Below are positions 61,673 to 64,000 of a DNA stretch of 64,000 nt, piece by piece; the first letter of the stretch is position 1; every line of letters starts with the position of its first letter. Below the pieces are notes generated by a model. That model made no database searches. It saw nothing but the letters and a program-made list of their open reading frames with translations, and had not been told where the DNA came from. A program made the position numbers and the translations under genes. Source of the DNA: an uncultured Lachnospiraceae bacterium (GTDB lineage: Bacteria > Bacillota > Clostridia > Lachnospirales > Lachnospiraceae); the NCBI GenBank assembly GCA_910578645.1, contig CAJTQI010000010.1, positions 54,382 to 118,381 on the forward strand, read 5' to 3'.

Positions 61673-62770
61673 TCAGCCATGCTCCTTCTGCTGCTCTGTA
61701 TCCCGGTAAACCATCGCAGTGATGATAAAACTTGCCACAAAAGCTACCACCCCGACAATAATTGCCTTCCACAAATTATTCGGCTCATCCGCACTATAAA
61801 ACATTAAGATTGACGGAATACTGGAAAAAGTGAAAATATAACAATGTACCGTCAAAAATCCCTGCACAATACCCGCAATCATGCATCCTAATATATTACC
61901 AATGACAGGCGTTTTCTCCTTATAACATATGCCAAACATAGACGGTTCTGCAATTCCTGCTATGGCAACCGTTACCATAGCCCCCAATGACATGGCTCTC
62001 TTTTCCCGGTCCTTCGTCCTCACAAACACACCCAAATCACAACCTGCCAAGGAAATGTTAAAGGATAAAAACGCTACCATAATTCCATAATCCACGCCCG
62101 TCAGGCCAATCTGTGTAATGGCCAGCGTCATAAAAATCCAGTGGGTCCCTGTGGATACCAACACCAATAATAACGCCGAAAAAAGTCCCCAAGCCACAAA
62201 TGGAACCTGCGTCTGCATCGTATCCAGCCCCTGCGCCAAAGCACTGCTAATCAGACTGACTACCGGTTCAATTATCACAATACCCAAAAGTGAAGTAACC
62301 GAAATCACACAAAAAGCAAGAAAATAAGGCTGTAAACTTTCCTTAATCAATTTCTTAAACCATTTCACGATATGCGACATACAATAGATAAGCAAAATCA
62401 CCGGAATTACACTGTATGCGTAAGTAGCCGACACCACCGGAATACCTAAAAACGTAACTTTCTCGCCGCTCTCCATCAACGCTGCAAAGTCAGGTAGTAA
62501 CATTACACATACACTGGTAATCGCAAGTAATGGCTCCGTATCAAAATGTTTCGCCGCCGAATAGGCGACGAATACCGGAAGAAAATAGAACGGCGTTGTC
62601 GCAATCGCAGACATGATTACCTCTGTCGTCCCCGTCAGAATATGTAGTGATGTGAGAAGCAGTACAATCATCTTAAGAATACCACCCGCCAACACGATTG
62701 GTATAATCGGTGCCATACACTCTGTAATATGGTCAAATACTGCCGAAATGGATTTTTTTATTGTATTCAC
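61673..62770 (-). CDS. PTS EIIC membrane component (glucose/beta-glucoside type)
   Basis: The 365-residue protein has about ten membrane segments and the EIIC motifs of the glucose superfamily: IPIVLAGGILKM at the start, FLSFNISLAGCDLGVF and AIAGIAEPSMFGI (GI-EP active loop). It has no EIIA or EIIB domain, so it must work with partners encoded elsewhere or may act as a sensor or facilitator. It is followed at once by the CgeB-like gene, an unusual partner. Confidence 0.85.
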   Translation of the reverse strand: MNTIKKSISAVFDHITECMAPIIPIVLAGGILKMIVLLLTSLHILTGTTEVIMSAIATTPFYFLPVFVAYSAAKHFDTEPLLAITSVCVMLLPDFAALMESGEKVTFLGIPVVSATYAYSVIPVILLIYCMSHIVKWFKKLIKESLQPYFLAFCVISVTSLLGIVIIEPVVSLISSALAQGLDTMQTQVPFVAWGLFSALLLVLVSTGTHWIFMTLAITQIGLTGVDYGIMVAFLSFNISLAGCDLGVFVRTKDREKRAMSLGAMVTVAIAGIAEPSMFGICYKEKTPVIGNILGCMIAGIVQGFLTVHCYIFTFSSIPSILMFYSADEPNNLWKAIIVGVVAFVASFIITAMVYRDTEQQKEHG

Positions 62771-62875
62771 AATAATTCTCCTTTGTCTGTTTTGTTCTAT
62801 TCCGCATTACATTATATCAAACCCCTAGCAAGTCTGCCAGTCCAAAAACAAAAGGAACAAAGTTTGTTTAAAAAT

Positions 62876-62957
62876 GAATTTGGGTGTCAAAAAGTGCATT
62901 TTATAAGTTGCAATCTGCCAGTTAAATTTTATAATAGCGCCTTTTGACACCTTAATT
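62876..62957. mobile_element. MITE-like element, short copy
   Basis: GGTGTCAAAAAGTGCATTTT (62882 on) and its counterpart GCGCCTTTTGACACC (to 62952) bound a region of about 70 bases. Both arms match the two ends of the long copy at 59484-59777 (for example TATAAAATTTAACTGGCAGATTG versus its TATAAAATTTCACTGACAGATTG) in inverted orientation, so this is an internally deleted relative. Confidence 0.75.
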
Positions 62958-63269
62958 AAAACGGTAAATGCTCCATGATAATACTGCATCTTTAAAATGA
63001 CACCGCATATTTGAAAAGTCTAACATACTCTCTCATTCTCTTTCGGTTAAATCACACAGCATAAATAGACTGTATATAAAAAAACTGTTATAAAATGTAA
63101 GCCCACACTATATAGCACATCACACATAACACATATGCTATAGTTATTAGGAAGCTTCCATCTTACAACAGCTCTCTAAATTATTACAATACCCTCAGTG
63201 AACAGAGGATAAAATATAGAGATATCAAATTAAAATCTAAATTTCTCTTCACTTCTTGTCCAATTAAAA
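62958..63269. other. Gap before the tRNA cluster
   Basis: AT-rich sequence without a credible gene. No promoter or clear structured RNA was recognised. It may hold the 3' trailer and terminator of the tRNA transcript, but no strong stem with U-run was seen. Confidence 0.35.
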
Positions 63270-63342
63270 TGAAGCACGGGGGATTCGAACCCCCGACAAC
63301 CTGATTAAAAGTCAGGTGCTCTACCGACTGAGCTAGTGCTCC
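63270..63342 (-). tRNA. tRNA-Lys (UUU)
   Basis: 73 bases with acceptor GGAGCAC/GTGCTTC, D-stem GCTC, anticodon loop CUUUUAA (anticodon UUU), and T-arm GTTCGAATC. Discriminator A; no encoded CCA. Confidence 0.97.
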
Positions 63343-63352
63343 ATAAGAAAAA

Positions 63353-63425
<73 letters not shown>

Positions 63426-63431
63426 ATTGAG

Positions 63432-63505
63432 TAGCGGGGATAGGATTTGAACCTATGACCTTCGGGTTATGAGCCCGACGAGCTTCCAGACTGCTCCACC
63501 CCGCG
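63432..63505 (-). tRNA. Initiator tRNA-fMet (CAU)
   Basis: 74 bases starting CGCGGGGTGGAGCAG with anticodon CAU and three consecutive G-C pairs in the anticodon stem (GGG/CCC), the initiator hallmarks. The 1-72 pair is C-U, so not Watson-Crick, which is required of initiators (commonly C-A). Discriminator A. Confidence 0.95.
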
Positions 63506-63569
63506 ATATTTAATTAATTATACGTATCAACCTAAAATTATATACGTCTTCTTAGCCTTAATAGCTAAA

Positions 63570-63651
63570 TGGATGGAGGTGGATTCGAACCACCGAAGCA
63601 ATTTGCAGCAGATTTACAGTCTGTCCCCTTTGGCCACTCGGGAATCCATCC
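63570..63651 (-). tRNA. tRNA-Tyr (GUA)
   Basis: 82 bases with acceptor GGATGGA/TCCATCC, anticodon GUA in CTGTAAA, and a long variable arm as expected of bacterial tRNA-Tyr. T-arm GTTCGAATC. Discriminator A. Confidence 0.97.
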
Positions 63652-63670
63652 ATATGATATTATTATCATA

Positions 63671-63743
63671 AGCCGATAAACGGACTCGAACCGTTAACCT
63701 GCTGATTACAAATCAGCTGCTCTGCCAATTGAGCCATATCGGC
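63671..63743 (-). tRNA. tRNA-Thr (UGU)
   Basis: 73 bases with acceptor GCCGATA/TATCGGC, anticodon UGU in the loop TTTGTAA, T-arm GTTCGAGTC. Discriminator U. Confidence 0.97.
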
Positions 63744-63778
63744 AAATCGCAACTACTAAACTAATATTAGCTGCTAAG

Positions 63779-63851
63779 TGGGACCTATAGGGCTCGAACC
63801 TATGACCCTCTGCTTGTAAGGCAGATGCTCTCCCAGCTGAGCTAAGATCCC
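63779..63851 (-). tRNA. tRNA-Val (UAC)
   Basis: 73 bases with acceptor GGGATCT/AGGTCCC (one G-U pair), anticodon UAC in CTTACAA, T-arm GTTCGAGCC. Discriminator A. Confidence 0.97.
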
Positions 63852-63931
63852 TTATAAACTTATTCCATAAAGCTTTAGATAAACCTTACAGCTTAGTAAC
63901 AAAAGAATAATTTCTATCATTACATCTTCAA

Positions 63932-64000
63932 CGACCCGGATGGGACTCGAACCCACGACCTCCGCCGTGACAGGGCGGCGCTCTAACCAACTGAGCCACC
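63932..64000 (-). tRNA. tRNA-Asp (GUC), partial
   Basis: The gene runs off the window end; only about five bases of the 5' acceptor strand are missing. Anticodon GUC in CTGTCAC, T-arm GTTCGAGTC, acceptor 3' strand CCGGGTC with discriminator G, as typical of tRNA-Asp. Confidence 0.93.

Overview
The window looks like chromosomal DNA of a spore-forming, anaerobic Bacillota, most likely a member of Lachnospiraceae. The grounds are strong AGGAGG-type ribosome binding sites, YesM/YesN two-component pairs beside sugar ABC transporters, spmA and spmB, ricT (yaaT), a Bacillus-like rsmI-trmN6-ricT-holB-yaaR block, FabK as enoyl-ACP reductase, a permuted GH3 beta-glucosidase, DUF4317 and DUF4430 families, and tRNAs without encoded CCA. 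No rRNA, CRISPR array, prophage or complete insertion sequence was seen.

Layout. 0-7 kb: the start of a sugar-binding protein gene, a divergent AraR-like regulator, and a three-part sensor (YtfQ-like anchored binding protein, YesM kinase, YesN regulator), then a diguanylate cyclase. 7-15.3 kb: a DUF885 protein, a FabT-type MarR regulator with its own operator, a membrane-anchored Mrr-like protein, spmB, an FAD oxidoreductase and an OpuC-like osmolyte ABC transporter. 15.4-16.8 kb: a cobalamin riboswitch with terminator ahead of a DUF4430 protein and an ECF S-component, a probable B12 uptake unit. 17-30.4 kb: a glycan locus with a permuted GH3, two paralogous sugar-binding proteins, one permease pair, a DUF2961/GH172 enzyme, and a divergent YesM/YesN pair. 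30.4-38.5 kb: DUF4317-like, S1-domain, VOC, HD-GYP, PilZ and lipoprotein genes, then a response regulator and a large hybrid kinase with HPt domain.

38.7-43.9 kb is the accessory island. An intact spmA is followed on the same strand by three more copies of its 3' end (two truncated, one decayed). Between them lie an AAA ATPase plus PD-(D/E)XK-like nuclease pair (defence candidate), a three-gene cassette with a retropepsin-like protein, and broken genes. Two truncated copies are cut at the same short motif, TGTCAAGTTAG, suggesting a lost mobile element.

44-51.5 kb: type II fatty acid synthesis genes in the order acpP-fabK-fabD-fabG-fabF-fabZ-(NMO-like)-fabH. Near-identical TTTGA-N3-TCAAA palindromes precede acpP and fabD, and a matching one precedes the MarR gene at 9.7 kb, so this regulator is inferred to be FabT acting at a distance. 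51.5-59.4 kb: the rsmI to yaaO housekeeping block. 59.4-63 kb: two related MITE-like elements around an HD protein, a CgeB-like glycosyltransferase and a PTS EIIC. 63.3-64 kb: seven tRNA genes on the minus strand (Asp, Val, Thr, Tyr, fMet, Phe, Lys in transcription order).

A two-hairpin element sits directly before the start codons of at least three unrelated genes and recurs as the most unusual intergenic pattern of the window.
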